From Gilvibacter sp. SZ-19 (GTDB lineage: Bacteria; Bacteroidota; Bacteroidia; Flavobacteriales; Flavobacteriaceae), in the NCBI RefSeq assembly GCF_002163875.1, contig NZ_CP019333.1, positions 2,472,864-2,536,863 of the forward strand: DNA of 64,000 nt, written 5' to 3'. A program made the translations under genes and the position numbers. Below the pieces are notes generated by a model. That model was not told the DNA's origin. It did no database searches and saw only the letters and a program-made list of their open reading frames with translations. Below, in pieces: positions 17,708-27,318 of this stretch (positions are counted from its first letter, which is position 1; the number at the start of each line of letters is the position of its first letter).

Positions 17708-17800
17708 CGTCATCTTTGATTTGGATTCGAGCAGTTAAAATCAAAACTCAGACCATTTTAAATTCGCGTCATTTTGGCGTAATGTATTGGCGTTTTAGCC

Positions 17801-17811
17801 GACAAAATGTC
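17801..17811. promoter_or_regulatory. Inverted repeat upstream of clpB
   Basis: GACA-AAA-TGTC lies between the divergent clpB and ytxJ genes. It overlaps a TTGACA on the minus strand (17813-17808). It could be a stress-regulator site; this is a guess from position. Confidence 0.35.
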
Positions 17812-17855
17812 AAAAATCAACAGTCTCCGCCATACAATATAGCGGTCAAAACCAT

Positions 17856-17863
17856 TATTTTTG
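17856..17863 (+). promoter_or_regulatory. ytxJ -7 box abutting the start codon
   Basis: TATTTTTG, then TGCT, then ATG at 17868. The perfect box and 4-nt gap predict a leaderless mRNA. Confidence 0.55.
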
Positions 17864-17867
17864 TGCT

Positions 17868-18260
17868 ATGAGTTTATTTAGAAAACTGTTCACTAGCGAT
17901 TCAGCTCCCCAAGAGCCTCAAACTGAAGTCCCATGGACCCCAATAACGAACATGGACCAGCTGGATGCGTTGAGCTCGGTATCAGCCACCAAACCTGTTA
18001 TCATCTTTAAACACTCCACCCGCTGTGGGATAAGTGCTATGGTGCTGAGGCAGTTTAATAAGAGCTACGATCTTCCCTTAGAACAAATGCAACCTTATAT
18101 CTTGGATCTTTTGTCCTACAGAGAAATCTCGAACGAGATAGCAATTCGCTTTCAAGTGCTGCATCAAAGTCCGCAGCTATTGGTCATAAAAAACGGTAGC
18201 GCAGTTCACGCAGCTTCTCATTACGAAATACAAGCCGCAGATCTACACAGATTTATTTAA
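17868..18260 (+). CDS. ytxJ: Monothiol bacilliredoxin YtxJ
   Basis: This 130-residue thioredoxin-fold protein belongs to the YtxJ/BrxC family, which removes bacillithiol from proteins. The single active cysteine is in FKHSTRCGISAMV (about Cys53). EISNEIAIRFQVLHQSPQLLVIKNG, from residue 86 on, is diagnostic, including the cis-proline region HQSPQ. Its presence implies the organism makes bacillithiol. It converges on and overlaps the fumarylacetoacetase gene by 8 bp. Confidence 0.88.
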   Translation: MSLFRKLFTSDSAPQEPQTEVPWTPITNMDQLDALSSVSATKPVIIFKHSTRCGISAMVLRQFNKSYDLPLEQMQPYILDLLSYREISNEIAIRFQVLHQSPQLLVIKNGSAVHAASHYEIQAADLHRFI

Positions 18261-19530
18261 GTGCAGGCAAGAGTTTGGTGCGGCATTCGCCAAAACCAAT
18301 TCTGACTTGGTCGTTTTGGCAATATCCTTTCAAGATCACCGTATCGTTGTCTTCTATAAAGGATCGTTTAGAACCGTCTGGCAGCTGCAGCGGATTCTTC
18401 CCCGCCCAAGACAATTCCAACATAGAGCCATAGCTGTCTGGGGTTGGACCCGAAATAGTTCCGCTACCCATCATGTCTCCACTCACCACATTACATCCGT
18501 TTACGGTATGATGCGCCAACTGCTGGGCCATATTCCAATACATATATTTAAAATTGGAAGTTGAAACCTTGTGAGGCTCACTGCCCTCGGGCTGTAAATA
18601 AACCTCCAGATTAATGTCATAGCTCTTCGGACCGGTATATTGTAAGTAGGGAAGTTGCGGCTTCTCTGGTTTAGGGCCGTCCACTTTAAAGGGTTGTAAG
18701 GCATCCAAAGTAACTATCCAAGGTGAAATGCTAGATGCGAAGTTCTTGGCAAGGAAAGGGCCTAGCGGCACGTATTCCCATTTCTGAATATCGCGAGCAC
18801 TCCAATCGTTAAAAAGCACCAGGCCAAAAATATAATCTTCGGCTTCATCCACAGGAATCGGCTCACCTAAATGATTGGCATCCGTAGTAATAAAGGCCAT
18901 TTCTAATTCGAAATCCACGCGCTTTGAAGGTCCAAATACGGGCTCATCCGAATCTGGCGGAAGCGTTTGTCCTTTAGGTCTTCTCACATTGATACCACTG
19001 GGAATTATAGAAGAACTACGGCCGTGATAGCCCACTGGTATGTGCAACCAATTTGGCAATAATGCCTTTTCCGGATCGCGAAACATGCTACCAACATTGG
19101 TGGCGTGTTCCTTGCTCGAGTAAAAATCGGTATAGTCTCCAATGCTAACAGGCAATTGCATCTCGATCTCTTCCATAGTGAAGATGATCACATCGCGATG
19201 CTCCATATTGTCGCGTAGCTTTGGATTATTGGCTTCAAAGACCTCAGAGATACGATTGCGAACCAAACGCCAAGTCTTGCGGCCATCAGAAATAAAGTCG
19301 TTGAGACTGTCTTGTAAAAAGATATCGTCTGTGAGATCGATCCCCTCAAAGTATCCCAACTGATGCATAGCGCCAAGATCTATGGCAAAATCTCCGATCC
19401 GAGTACCTATGGTAATAATGTCATCTCGCGTTAAAAAAACGCCGAAAGGAATGTTTTGTATTGGGAAATCCGAGTTTGGCGCTACTTCTAACCAAGTAGT
19501 GCGATCTGGATTGTTTGCTGATAATGGCAT
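18253..19530 (-). CDS. fahA: Fumarylacetoacetase
   Basis: This enzyme splits 4-fumarylacetoacetate into fumarate and acetoacetate, the last step of tyrosine/homogentisate breakdown. The 425-residue length is normal. Key segments are FYSSKEHATNVGSMFR (metal and catalytic His), PVGYHGRSSSIIPSG, VDFELEMAF and the late GDMMGSGTISGPTPDSYGSM. A TATCTTTG -7 box lies upstream on the minus strand at 19575-19568. Other homogentisate-pathway genes are not in the window. Confidence 0.94.
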   Translation of the reverse strand: MPLSANNPDRTTWLEVAPNSDFPIQNIPFGVFLTRDDIITIGTRIGDFAIDLGAMHQLGYFEGIDLTDDIFLQDSLNDFISDGRKTWRLVRNRISEVFEANNPKLRDNMEHRDVIIFTMEEIEMQLPVSIGDYTDFYSSKEHATNVGSMFRDPEKALLPNWLHIPVGYHGRSSSIIPSGINVRRPKGQTLPPDSDEPVFGPSKRVDFELEMAFITTDANHLGEPIPVDEAEDYIFGLVLFNDWSARDIQKWEYVPLGPFLAKNFASSISPWIVTLDALQPFKVDGPKPEKPQLPYLQYTGPKSYDINLEVYLQPEGSEPHKVSTSNFKYMYWNMAQQLAHHTVNGCNVVSGDMMGSGTISGPTPDSYGSMLELSWAGKNPLQLPDGSKRSFIEDNDTVILKGYCQNDQVRIGFGECRTKLLPALK

Positions 19531-19567
19531 GGTTGGTTCTTAATAAATTGTTGGTAAATCGTCTAAT

Positions 19568-19575
19568 CAAAGATA
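19568..19575 (-). promoter_or_regulatory. -7 box for fumarylacetoacetase
   Basis: The minus strand reads TATCTTTG, a perfect box, with a TTG 15 bp upstream (19593-19591). The spacing is a little short. It lies close to the divergent glyA promoter. Confidence 0.45.
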
Positions 19576-19607
19576 TGATTTTAGATGGTGCAAAAGCAGC
19601 TATTGCG

Positions 19608-19615
19608 TATTTTTG
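19608..19615 (+). promoter_or_regulatory. -7 box for glyA
   Basis: TATTTTTG is a perfect -7 box that predicts a leader of about 20 nt before the ATG at 19641. No good -33 TTG is visible. Confidence 0.45.
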
Positions 19616-19640
19616 ATCTCGTAATTTTTAAGCTGATAAA

Positions 19641-20915
19641 ATGCAACGCGATACCGAGATCTTTTCCCTGATTAAAGAAGAAGAACAACGACAACTCAAC
19701 GGTTTGGAACTTATTGCTTCTGAGAACTTTGCAAGTCCTCAGGTTATGGAAGCTACGGGTTCTGTACTTACCAACAAATACGCCGAAGGTTATCCTGGTA
19801 AGCGGTATTACGGAGGCTGTGAAGTGGTCGATAAGGTAGAGCGATTAGCCATTGAGCGTGCCAAAGAGCTCTTTGGAGCCGAGTACGCCAACGTTCAGCC
19901 GCATTCCGGGTCTCAGGCCAATACAGCAGTGTTTGCGGCTTGTTTAAAGCCGGGAGATACTTTTATGGGCTTTGATCTGGCACATGGTGGACACTTAACC
20001 CATGGGTCTCCGGTAAACTTTTCGGGTAAGCTCTATAGACCTGTTTTCTACGGAGTGGATAAAGAGACTGGCCTTTTGAATTACGACAACATTATGGAGA
20101 TCGCCAAGCGCGAAAAACCAAAAATGATCATAGCCGGAGCCAGTGCTTATTCTCGAGAGATCGATTATGCGCGTTTCCGCGAGATCGCAGACGAGGTAGG
20201 AGCTTTGCTTATGGCAGATATCGCGCATCCGGCAGGACTTATCGCTAAAGGCCTAATTGCTGATCCAGTTCCACATTGTCACGTGATCACTACTACTACT
20301 CACAAGACCTTACGCGGGCCTCGTGGTGGACTCATCATGATGGGTAAAGATTTTGATAATCCTTTTGGAATAACCTTAAAGAACGGTAATCTGCGTAAGA
20401 TGTCATCGCTATTAGACAGTGGTATATTCCCTGGGAATCAAGGTGGTCCTTTGGAGCATGTTATTGCGGCTAAAGCAGTAGCTTTTGGAGAGGCTCTTTC
20501 TGAGGAGTTCTTGCATTATATGGTACAGGTTAAAAAGAACGCCAAGGTCATGGCGCAGGCCTTTGTAGACCGCGGTTATGAAGTAATTTCTGGCGGAACT
20601 GACAATCATATGATGCTCATAGATCTGCGCAACAAAGACATTACCGGAAAAGCTGCAGAGGAGGCCCTTGGCCGAGCAGAGATCACGGTGAACAAGAACA
20701 TGGTACCTTTTGATACCCAATCGCCATTTGTTACCTCTGGGATCCGAATCGGAACTCCGGCAATTACTACGCGCGGCTTAAAGGAAAGCGATATGGAGAC
20801 CATAGTTGAACTAATAGACCGCGTGATCCAAGCTCCTGACAACACTGCAGAATTGGAAGCTGTGGCTAAGGCAGTAAACACCTTGATGGCAGGGCGTCCC
20901 TTATTTAACGCTTAG
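19641..20915 (+). CDS. glyA: Serine hydroxymethyltransferase
   Basis: This PLP enzyme interconverts serine and glycine while loading one-carbon units on tetrahydrofolate. The 424-residue protein opens with [20 protein letters not shown]. The PLP lysine is Lys222 in [15 protein letters not shown]. Other hallmarks are [20 protein letters not shown] and [10 protein letters not shown]. It is divergent from fumarylacetoacetase. Confidence 0.96.
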   Translation: MQRDTEIFSLIKEEEQRQLNGLELIASENFASPQVMEATGSVLTNKYAEGYPGKRYYGGCEVVDKVERLAIERAKELFGAEYANVQPHSGSQANTAVFAACLKPGDTFMGFDLAHGGHLTHGSPVNFSGKLYRPVFYGVDKETGLLNYDNIMEIAKREKPKMIIAGASAYSREIDYARFREIADEVGALLMADIAHPAGLIAKGLIADPVPHCHVITTTTHKTLRGPRGGLIMMGKDFDNPFGITLKNGNLRKMSSLLDSGIFPGNQGGPLEHVIAAKAVAFGEALSEEFLHYMVQVKKNAKVMAQAFVDRGYEVISGGTDNHMMLIDLRNKDITGKAAEEALGRAEITVNKNMVPFDTQSPFVTSGIRIGTPAITTRGLKESDMETIVELIDRVIQAPDNTAELEAVAKAVNTLMAGRPLFNA

Positions 20916-20918
20916 GGC

Positions 20919-20949
20919 TTGCTTATCTGAAGCTACGCAGCTATATTTG
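20919..20949 (+). promoter_or_regulatory. Promoter of the VCBS/UnbV lipoprotein gene
   Basis: TTG (20919-20921), a 20-bp spacer and TATATTTG (20942-20949) match the Bacteroidetes promoter consensus perfectly. Transcription should start near 20954. The leader would hold a small hairpin, TGCGC-TTTA-GCGCA (20963-20976). Confidence 0.65.
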
Positions 20950-20992
20950 GAGGACTTCCATCTGCGCTTTAGCGCATTAAAATGTGACTTGA

Positions 20993-23900
20993 ATGAAGTA
21001 CTCCGGCTTTATCCTATTTGCTCTGGCGGCCTGCCTGCAGAGCTGTGATAATTCACCCAGCATTGCCAGTATTGAGCGTCCATTGGCCACTACGGTCAAT
21101 GCCGACAATACAGAAACCACCTTTTTAGAACTGCTCAACCCGGCAAGTACCGGGATCAGCTTTAAGAATGGTATCGTAGAAACGGAATACAAGAATCACC
21201 GTTCCTATACACAGATATACAATGGAGGAGGAGTTGCCGTAGGAGATCTCAACGGCGACGATCTGCCCGATCTCTATTTCGCTGGAAACTCCGTAGATGA
21301 CAAACTGTACTTCAACCAAGGGAACTTTAAGTTTAAGGAAGTGACCGTAGAAGCTGGAATTGCCAATTATGTAGCCGGTTGGTCCTTTGGGGTGAGTATG
21401 GTAGATATCAATTCAGATGGGCTATTGGATATCTATGTCTGTAAGGCGGGGCCTTATTCAAATCAGCAATATTTGGCGAACCGCCTGTTTATTAACAAGG
21501 GAGATGGCACATTTAGCGAGGAGGCTGCAGCCTACGGTTTAGACATTAAGAACTACAGTGTTCAGGCGGCCTTTTTAGATTATGATCTGGACGGAGACTT
21601 GGATATGTATTTGGCCAATCACCCCGTGCCCGGATCGGACAAAAAGAATCCGAAGAACTTTGCCAGCTATGTCAAAGCGATCAACGATGGGGTGCTTAGA
21701 ACCGATAATTTCTACGAGAACGAAAACGGAAAATTTGTAGAAAAGACCGATGCTGCTGGCCTGGTCAATTACGGTTATAAAAACGCAATCGGTGTAGGAG
21801 ACCTAAATAAAGACGGATATCCGGACATGTATGTCTCTACGGATTTTGGAGAGCCCGACCTCTACTATGTGAACAATGGCGATAAGACCTTTAGCAACAA
21901 GGTTCGCGAAAGCATGAAACACATTACTTATTACAGTATGGGTAGTGATGTGGTCGATGTGAATAACGACGGTATGTTAGATATCTACGTAACCGATATG
22001 ACACCAGACGATCACGTGCGTTCCAAGACCTTTATGCCAAGCATGGATACCGATAAATTCAACGCCTTTGTACGCTTTGGGTTTCACCATCAGTACATGC
22101 TGAACTCTTTACAGCTCAACAATGGCGACAACAGTTTTAGTGAATTGGGGCAATTTGCCGGGATCGCTAAAACCGATTGGAGCTGGGCCCCACTTTTCTT
22201 CGATATTGATCTTGACGGTAAAAAAGATCTCTTTGTAACCAACGGAATTAAAGAAAACCTGAACGATAACGATATAAAAGAGAAGGTCTTTAGTCAGCAA
22301 GACGCTTTGCAAAGACCGCTATCGCTGCAAGAATATTTAGAATTGGTTCCTTCTGATGTGACGCCGAACCAAGTCTTTAAAAACAAAGGCGAACTCAAGT
22401 TTGCCGACGTTTCTGCCGCCTGGGTAGACAATGCCAATTTCAATTCTAATGGCGCGGCTTATGCAGACCTGGACAGAGATGGAGATCTAGACATGATCTT
22501 AAATAATATGGATGCCGAGGCTGCCATATATAGAAACAACAGTCCTAGCGGTCAAAGTGGAAATTCTTTAATGTTGGATCTCGAAGGGCCCAAAGGGAAT
22601 GCCTTTGGTCTAGGGGCAAAGGTTACCGCTACCCTTGACGATCAGATCGTGTATTACGAGCATTATCCCTCTAGAGGCTATTTGTCTTCTGTAGATTATA
22701 CGGCGGTGCTTGGAATTGGTAAGGCTGCAACCGTAAATAGTTTAGAGGTGGTTTGGCCCGATGGAAAAGTGCAGACCCTAAACGATATTCCTGCCAATAG
22801 CAGGCTTAAATTAGCCTACGGCGGAGCTTCTAGTGTGACTACTTCGCCAGAGCAGCCAGAGGCCTTGTTGGCCAAATTGGATCCGCAGCAAACGGGATTG
22901 AATTTTTATCATAAAGAAGACCGCTTCAACGATTTTAGAAAACAAGTACTGCTGCCGTATTCGCAGTCTCAGAACGGACCTTTCTCTGCGCAGGCAGATG
23001 TCGATGGAGACGGCTTAACCGATATTTTCGTAGGAGGTGCCGCCGGCAGTCCGGCAGCTTTATACATGCAGCAGCCCGATGGCAGTTTTAAAGCCAATCA
23101 AACTTCAGGTTGGTTACAAGATGCTCCATATGAAGATACTGGTGCGGTCTTTTTAGATTACGATGGCGATGGCGATATGGACCTCTATGTTGCCAGCGGG
23201 GGAGCAGCGGCTCCAGAGGGCGATGCCCTTTATCAAGACAGGCTTTACGAAAATAATGGTGCGGGTGTATTTAAGCGCACGCAGGGAGTCTTGCCGGTTG
23301 AAACAACGAGTAATCAGGTAGTTTTGGCAGAAGACGTAGATGCCGATGGCGATACCGATCTCTTTGTGGCGGGCCGAGTAATTCCGGATAAGTATCCATA
23401 TGCTCCGGAGTCGCGATTACTGATCAATCAAAACGGGCGTTTTCAAAACATCACCCAGCCAGACTTGAAGCGTGTTGGACTGGTGACCAGTGCTGTCTTT
23501 TCAGATTACGACGGTGATGGGGACAAGGATCTGATCATAGTAGGAGAGTGGAGCCCTGTGCAGTTCTTTGCCAATAATCAAGGTACATTCCGCAAGCAAA
23601 ATTTTAAAGGATTCGAGGATTCGAACGGCCTTTGGTTTGCCATACAAGAGGCAGACCTAGACGGCGACGGCGATATGGATTACCTTTTGGGGAACCTCGG
23701 TACTAATTCCAAAATGACGGCCAAAGAAGATAAACCATTCCATGTCTTTTGTGACGATTTTGACAATAATGGCACCTACGACATTGTCTTCTCTAAAGAT
23801 TATAAAGGCAAGCTAGTGCCTATGCGAGGACGCGAATGCTCCTCGGAGCAGATGCCGTTCATCTTAGACAAATTCACCAACTTCCAATCTTTTGCGAATG

Positions 23901-24337
23901 CTTCTTTGGGAGAGATCATAGGAGAAGATAAATTGGCCTCAGCCCTGCATTACAGCATTAAAGATTTCCATCATATGGCGCTCATTAACGAAGGTGGTGG
24001 GTCTTTTACCCGTGTCGAATTACCTAGAATGACCCAAGTGGCACCTATTATGGACTTTGAAGTGGTAGACTTAAATGGAGATGGTACTCAAGAGATCATA
24101 GCTGTGGGGAACTTGTATCCAACAGAAGTAGAGACCACTCGTTATGATGCTTCTCGTGGCGCGGTGATGCAGTTCAAGGACGGAAAATTCCATATGCTCG
24201 CAGAGGCTGAGTCTGGCTTGGCCGGAGGTGGCGACGCCAAAGATGTGGATCTGATCACACTGGCCAATGGCGAGCGTCGTCTGTTGGTGACCAACAACAA
24301 TGGGCCATTAGAGGTATATCGTCTGAATCAGCCTTAG
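20993..24337 (+). CDS. VCBS/FG-GAP repeat lipoprotein with UnbV (ASPIC) domain
   Basis: This is a 1114-residue lipoprotein with signal MKYSGFILFALAACLQSC. It has fourteen calcium-loop repeats of the type DxDxDGxxD (for example DYDLDGDLDMYL and DYDGDGDMDLYV). Seven precede and seven follow a central ASPIC/UnbV domain (about residues 525-610, GNAFGLGAKVTATL...YLSSVDYTAVLGIG...EVVWPDGK). This fits two seven-bladed beta-propellers joined by UnbV. Relatives in Bacteroidetes often lie in polysaccharide loci beside SusCD genes; none are here. It is likely a cell-surface binding or adhesion protein; function unproven. Its end overlaps the converging gene by 4 bp. Confidence 0.85.
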   Translation: MKYSGFILFALAACLQSCDNSPSIASIERPLATTVNADNTETTFLELLNPASTGISFKNGIVETEYKNHRSYTQIYNGGGVAVGDLNGDDLPDLYFAGNSVDDKLYFNQGNFKFKEVTVEAGIANYVAGWSFGVSMVDINSDGLLDIYVCKAGPYSNQQYLANRLFINKGDGTFSEEAAAYGLDIKNYSVQAAFLDYDLDGDLDMYLANHPVPGSDKKNPKNFASYVKAINDGVLRTDNFYENENGKFVEKTDAAGLVNYGYKNAIGVGDLNKDGYPDMYVSTDFGEPDLYYVNNGDKTFSNKVRESMKHITYYSMGSDVVDVNNDGMLDIYVTDMTPDDHVRSKTFMPSMDTDKFNAFVRFGFHHQYMLNSLQLNNGDNSFSELGQFAGIAKTDWSWAPLFFDIDLDGKKDLFVTNGIKENLNDNDIKEKVFSQQDALQRPLSLQEYLELVPSDVTPNQVFKNKGELKFADVSAAWVDNANFNSNGAAYADLDRDGDLDMILNNMDAEAAIYRNNSPSGQSGNSLMLDLEGPKGNAFGLGAKVTATLDDQIVYYEHYPSRGYLSSVDYTAVLGIGKAATVNSLEVVWPDGKVQTLNDIPANSRLKLAYGGASSVTTSPEQPEALLAKLDPQQTGLNFYHKEDRFNDFRKQVLLPYSQSQNGPFSAQADVDGDGLTDIFVGGAAGSPAALYMQQPDGSFKANQTSGWLQDAPYEDTGAVFLDYDGDGDMDLYVASGGAAAPEGDALYQDRLYENNGAGVFKRTQGVLPVETTSNQVVLAEDVDADGDTDLFVAGRVIPDKYPYAPESRLLINQNGRFQNITQPDLKRVGLVTSAVFSDYDGDGDKDLIIVGEWSPVQFFANNQGTFRKQNFKGFEDSNGLWFAIQEADLDGDGDMDYLLGNLGTNSKMTAKEDKPFHVFCDDFDNNGTYDIVFSKDYKGKLVPMRGRECSSEQMPFILDKFTNFQSFANASLGEIIGEDKLASALHYSIKDFHHMALINEGGGSFTRVELPRMTQVAPIMDFEVVDLNGDGTQEIIAVGNLYPTEVETTRYDASRGAVMQFKDGKFHMLAEAESGLAGGGDAKDVDLITLANGERRLLVTNNNGPLEVYRLNQP

Positions 24338-25887
24338 TCTTCGTCCGGAAATATTACGCTTTCGTAAGCTCCAGCATCGAAAGGAGAAGTTCGGGCAACA
24401 TTGAGAATGTCAAATGGAACTATTGCTGTTCCGGAGGCATCTAAACCGTTAGCTCCTGAATCGTCAGGAATGTTCAACTGATTTTCAAATGGCGCCAAAA
24501 ACAACGGATCTTCATTAACGACCAAGTTGTTGTATCTACTTGCATTGGTGAAGTCGTAGAGTGGATCACCATCAAACACACCTTGAACATCGTTAAAGCG
24601 CAATAGCGTATTGGTAAAATTGTAGTTAAAAGCTGCTCCGCCTCCATCTATCAAGCCGAGCTCAATATTCTCGTTGCCGTAAATGATACAATTGGTAAAG
24701 TTGGCTTCAATGAGGTCTTCAAAGCGAATATCAGTCTCACTCAATACCAAAACATTGTCTAATTGAACGGCTGGAAAGCTTCTAAAGCTGTCGTTCCAAT
24801 AATTGACAAAAGTGCAATGTCTAAAGTTGTAGCGTCCGCCAAAGCTCAAGGCCAAGGCCGATTGTCCGGCATTGTTGATCACCACGTTCTGACCGTCCAC
24901 ATATCCTGTACGAGCCAATAGGCCAACATTCGAACTGTTATAGATCTGTACATTGTTCAACACCAAGGTAGGGTCTGTAGAACCGTCGTTGCTATCCATT
25001 AAGATACCCACAGTGGCATTTTTAATGGTGGTATTGGTAAAGGTGTGTCCTGTGCTTCCTTGGGTCAGCCAAATGGCACCCCATTGCCCAGGCACATCTG
25101 CAAATCCAGGTTCTAATCGATCGCCTTCAAAAATAACTTCGTTCTCCAGCGCTTCAGGATCTCCGCTAGGCGCGCCATTAGAGATCATGGTGGCATTGTT
25201 CGCTACAAGTATGCCACTATCGGCATGAAAATGTACACGAGCCCCAGGGTTTACCGTAAGGGTGCTTCCGCTATTAACTGCCGCATAACCGTAGATCACA
25301 TAAGGCTTCTCATTGGTAAAGGTCAGTTCATCGTCCTCCAAAATGAATCCTTCGATCAAAATAGGTTCCCCATCGGCATCAGTTCCTAAATTCAAGGTCT
25401 CTACAACGCCATCCGCATCGCGCTCCGGAAACAGGAATACCGCATCCTGTACCAGGGTTACCAGTTCAACGTCTTGCTGATTGGCACCACTGTCAAATTG
25501 GATCTGATCGGTATATAGGAATTGATTGGCTGTGGCGGCAAAATCTTCTATGTCCACAGTGGTCTCTACAAAGACAAAGATGCTGTCCTTGGCTCGGATC
25601 ACCACATCTTCGAAAGTTTTACCCGGAATACCATCGACATTCAACCGATAAAGAGAGCTTTCTCCTTGTCCTAATTGTACGGTTGGGATGTTGATATCCT
25701 CATCTCCACGATTGTATACCTTTAAGTTATAGGTGCTGGAACCGATATTGGTAAATACCGTATCCAGATAAACGGTATCTCTGGAAAATTCCAACATACC
25801 TGTATTGGGTACGGTTTCAAAATCGTTTCGACAACTGGAAAGGAGAACAACAAAACCCAAGATAGTCAGGGCAAGTAAGCTTCGCAT
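24334..25887 (-). CDS. Lipoprotein with predicted parallel beta-helix
   Basis: The product is a 517-residue lipoprotein with signal MRSLLALTILGFVVLLSSC. An N-terminal Ig-like segment (TVFTNIGSSTYNLKVYNRGDEDI) resembles DUF1573-type domains. The middle and C-terminal part has repeated short strands with Asn/Gly turns (NNATMISN, TNTTIKNATVGIL, LNNVQIYNSSNVGLLAR, FTNCIIYGN), typical of right-handed parallel beta-helices. It ends with PFDAGAYESV, seen at the close of such proteins. The role is unknown; a carbohydrate-linked or adhesive surface role is possible. Confidence 0.7.
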   Translation of the reverse strand: MRSLLALTILGFVVLLSSCRNDFETVPNTGMLEFSRDTVYLDTVFTNIGSSTYNLKVYNRGDEDINIPTVQLGQGESSLYRLNVDGIPGKTFEDVVIRAKDSIFVFVETTVDIEDFAATANQFLYTDQIQFDSGANQQDVELVTLVQDAVFLFPERDADGVVETLNLGTDADGEPILIEGFILEDDELTFTNEKPYVIYGYAAVNSGSTLTVNPGARVHFHADSGILVANNATMISNGAPSGDPEALENEVIFEGDRLEPGFADVPGQWGAIWLTQGSTGHTFTNTTIKNATVGILMDSNDGSTDPTLVLNNVQIYNSSNVGLLARTGYVDGQNVVINNAGQSALALSFGGRYNFRHCTFVNYWNDSFRSFPAVQLDNVLVLSETDIRFEDLIEANFTNCIIYGNENIELGLIDGGGAAFNYNFTNTLLRFNDVQGVFDGDPLYDFTNASRYNNLVVNEDPLFLAPFENQLNIPDDSGANGLDASGTAIVPFDILNVARTSPFDAGAYESVIFPDED

Positions 25888-25947
25888 AAAGATCTATTTT
25901 GTGTAAAAATATAACTTTTTGCATAGCATCTTATTGTGCGTGGCGCC

Positions 25948-27225
25948 TTATTTGCGTTTTTTCCGCGCCCTGCGTGCTGCCTTTTTCTTTTCGCGTTCTA
26001 AGCGTTGAAACTCAATAGTGTTGGCATACCGAGCTCTGTCTTCTTGTAATTGCGGATTGCCGTTGAAGTTTTCAGATCGGCTGTATCCAATACGATACCA
26101 AGGAATGACACCATCATATTCTATCGTCACATAATGGGCAACGAGCCCCATCACTGATTTTCGCCATTTGTTTTCAAGCACAACTTCGTCATGGACTTCT
26201 GCAGCTTTAAGAGTTCTTGGTTTAAAATTTTCAACCTCAAAGACCAACTCATCCTCAGGGCGGAGGTCGGTTCTAAAATAGCCGTCCGCGTCCGTATAAA
26301 CGGCAGCCTGAGTTCCGGCAATTGCAATTTTTTGAAAGGGAATTACCGTACCCTCAGAGTCCATTAGAATGCTTTCTACTTTGATGATCTTTGCAGCAGG
26401 AGTGACGAGCAAACTGTCTTTGGCTATTGGGGCTACGAGATCAACTTCATTGGTGGTTTCATTCAATCCGCATACGGCTGCTTTGTTTTCCAAAACTTCT
26501 TTTGCCGTATTAGTGTTGGTTGTTTCTGTTTGAGTAACGGCGAGGGTAAACCCGCTAATAGCTCGAGCTTCTGGTTTGTATAACTGAGCCACAACCACCA
26601 CTTCTGGTAAATGCTCTGGGCTGTATTGCAATGCAAAACTGTAAATATCTTGATGCTCATGGACCTGAATTTCTTCCGTGAGGTAGAGGTAAGAGCTAAA
26701 GCGTAAAGTGTGTCCTACCTGAACCTTTAAGCGGTAAGTTCCCTTATTGTCTGTTTGAATCTGATCGTTGGTTTCTAGAATGCTTATTCTTACTCCGGGT
26801 AAAGGATTTCCCGCGGTATCGGTAACCACGCCTTTAATATCTTTATACGCCTGCTGTTTTTGGCTCCCAATATTCAGTGAGACATAAGACGCATCTCTAG
26901 AGAACTGTTTTGGTGACTCTTGTCCGTAAGCTGAACTAGCTGCTAGCATGGCCAGAGGCAATATAAAAGATGCAGCCAGAGGAGGTAAGATAGCATTTCT
27001 TCTTACCGAGAGATCAATGGGTCGATCGAGCTGATCTGATCTAAAGCGTCCGCAGATATTGTCGTGCTTTTTAAAATAAGAGGCAATGAATTTATCTGAC
27101 TTGGCAGTAAAGTCGACAACGGTCTTGGCACAACTATCGCAGTGCCTCCCGAGTCCTTGTGGAGTCATTTTGTTCCAATCTTCGTGACAGGGTTCCGGGA
27201 TCTGAAGGGTAATCTTCTTGGCCAT
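25948..27225 (-). CDS. Membrane protein with N-terminal Cys motif and carboxypeptidase-regulatory-like domain
   Basis: The 425-residue protein starts with a cytoplasmic-looking domain containing EPCHEDWNKM, GRHCDSCAKTVVDFT and NICGRF, a cysteine set seen in many Bacteroidetes proteins and possibly metal-binding. A transmembrane span follows (about residues 79-101, ILPPLAASFILPLAMLAASS). A carboxypeptidase-regulatory-like domain comes next (residues 131-200, IKGVVTDTAGNPLPGVRISI) and a second related domain near 280-345 (ESILMDSEGTVIPFQKIAIAG). The C-terminus is very basic (REKKKAARRARKKRK). Function unknown. Confidence 0.65.
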   Translation of the reverse strand: MAKKITLQIPEPCHEDWNKMTPQGLGRHCDSCAKTVVDFTAKSDKFIASYFKKHDNICGRFRSDQLDRPIDLSVRRNAILPPLAASFILPLAMLAASSAYGQESPKQFSRDASYVSLNIGSQKQQAYKDIKGVVTDTAGNPLPGVRISILETNDQIQTDNKGTYRLKVQVGHTLRFSSYLYLTEEIQVHEHQDIYSFALQYSPEHLPEVVVVAQLYKPEARAISGFTLAVTQTETTNTNTAKEVLENKAAVCGLNETTNEVDLVAPIAKDSLLVTPAAKIIKVESILMDSEGTVIPFQKIAIAGTQAAVYTDADGYFRTDLRPEDELVFEVENFKPRTLKAAEVHDEVVLENKWRKSVMGLVAHYVTIEYDGVIPWYRIGYSRSENFNGNPQLQEDRARYANTIEFQRLEREKKKAARRARKKRK

Positions 27226-27318
27226 AAGGTTGATTTAAGTGTTACTCAAATCACCTCAAAATCCATCAGAATAAAAATGCAGAACTAGGGAACGGCCCTT
27301 TTCAATGAGGGAAATGGA

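Noticed and set aside
20963-20976. Small hairpin TGCGC-TTTA-GCGCA between glyA and the VCBS gene as a glyA terminator
   Set aside because: The stem is short, there is no T-tract, and it lies downstream of the next gene's promoter, so it would be in that gene's leader.
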